Positions 5,710 to 6,095 of a DNA stretch of 6,095 nt are shown here, in pieces. How positions within the stretch are numbered: position 1 is the first letter of the stretch; the number at the start of each line of letters is the position of its first letter. The notes below the pieces were generated by a model. It did no database searches. It saw only the letters and a program-made list of their open reading frames with translations, and was not told the origin of the DNA. Both the position numbers and the translations under genes were made by a program. Source of the stretch: an uncultured Muribaculaceae bacterium (GTDB taxonomy: Bacteria > Bacteroidota > Bacteroidia > Bacteroidales > Muribaculaceae). Location: positions 1 to 6,095 of the forward strand of contig CANRZQ010000176.1 in NCBI GenBank assembly GCA_947644475.1. Direction: 5' to 3'.

Positions 5710-6095
5710 ATGAAAAAAGTCCTATTCTTAGGCGTATGCGCCCTCTTCGGGCTTACCGCCGCCGCTCAGCAGAGCGTGGTGAAAGACGCCGAACGTGCCA
5801 TGAAAAAGGAAGCAAACTATGCCGAGGTGCTCAAAATAATCACACCGGCGATGTCGAATCCTGAAACACAGAACGACGTGCAGGTTTACTTCATCCCCGG
5901 CAAAACCGGCTTCAAGCAGTACGACGAAATTTTCGCCCTCAAGCAATTTGGCAAAGCACCCGAAGGATCCGAGAAAACCATGTCGGAAGCAATCCTCGGC
6001 GGCTACGACAACTTCATGAAGGCCCTCCCCCTCGATTCTGTGCCCGATGCAAAAGGCAAGGTGAAGACTAAATATTCAAAAGAAATACTTAACCC
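5710..6095 (+). CDS. Exported protein, probable TPR-family protein downstream of gyrA (3' partial)
   Basis: The ATG at 5710 opens a frame with no stop for 128 codons to the right edge, so the C-terminus is missing. The first 19-21 residues form a Sec signal peptide: KK after Met, a hydrophobic core LFLGVCALFGL, and TAAAQ with likely cleavage after A19. The product should therefore reach the periplasm. Cys10 is not in a lipobox. The mature part begins QSVVKDAERAMKKEANYAEV, amphipathic helices resembling a TPR-type pair. It resembles, from memory, the tetratricopeptide repeat protein often found directly after gyrA in Bacteroidales; no full TPR consensus can be confirmed in the visible part. 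The gap from the gyrA stop is 21 nt with no terminator or -7 box, so it is probably co-transcribed with gyrA. Its function is unknown. Confidence 0.8.
   Translation, partial: MKKVLFLGVCALFGLTAAAQQSVVKDAERAMKKEANYAEVLKIITPAMSNPETQNDVQVYFIPGKTGFKQYDEIFALKQFGKAPEGSEKTMSEAILGGYDNFMKALPLDSVPDAKGKVKTKYSKEILN

Noticed and set aside
5710..5742. Lipoprotein signal with Cys10 in the last gene
   Set aside because: The residues before Cys10 (L-G-V) do not fit a lipobox and the N-region is too short. A Sec signal peptidase I site at AAA-Q fits better.

Overview
The window looks like a chromosomal segment of a gut-type Bacteroidales bacterium, probably near the Muribaculaceae, although the family is an inference from memory. 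The reasons are a GyrA with the Bacteroidetes QNRGGVG version of the GyrA box, a Bacteroidetes-type promoter (-7 TACCTTTG), no clear Shine-Dalgarno sequence before any start codon, and a secreted repeat-family protein directly after gyrA. All genes lie on the + strand. No tRNA, rRNA, CRISPR array or insertion sequence was seen.

Region 1 (1-2978) is a tightly packed cluster of four genes. They are the C-terminal part of a PP2C-type protein phosphatase (open at the left edge), a Ser/Thr protein kinase-like protein of the YegI type (2 nt later), a DA1-like zinc metalloprotease with an N-terminal LIM-like double zinc module (10 nt later), and a Nudix hydrolase with a GTG start (1 nt later). The spacing implies co-transcription and probable translational coupling. 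The phosphatase and kinase match the E. coli YegK/YegI pair and the TerY-P triads (vWA protein, PP2C phosphatase, kinase), so a vWA-domain gene may lie just outside the left edge. Joining this phospho-switch to a DA1-family peptidase is the most unusual feature of the window and suggests phosphorylation-controlled proteolysis. That functional link is inferred.

Region 2 (2979-3102) is an AT-rich 124-nt intergenic region holding the gyrA promoter. A perfect 11-bp inverted repeat is centred on the -7 element, and a second 8-bp inverted repeat in the leader can form a hairpin. No intrinsic terminator for the upstream cluster was seen.

Region 3 (3103-6095) holds a complete gyrA (861 aa), followed 21 nt later by the start of a gene for an exported protein that runs off the right edge. 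The GyrA quinolone-resistance region differs from the susceptible-type sequence at several drug-contact positions: Tyr at E. coli Ser83, Gly at Asp87 and His at Gln106. These may be resistance changes or lineage-specific natural variants.
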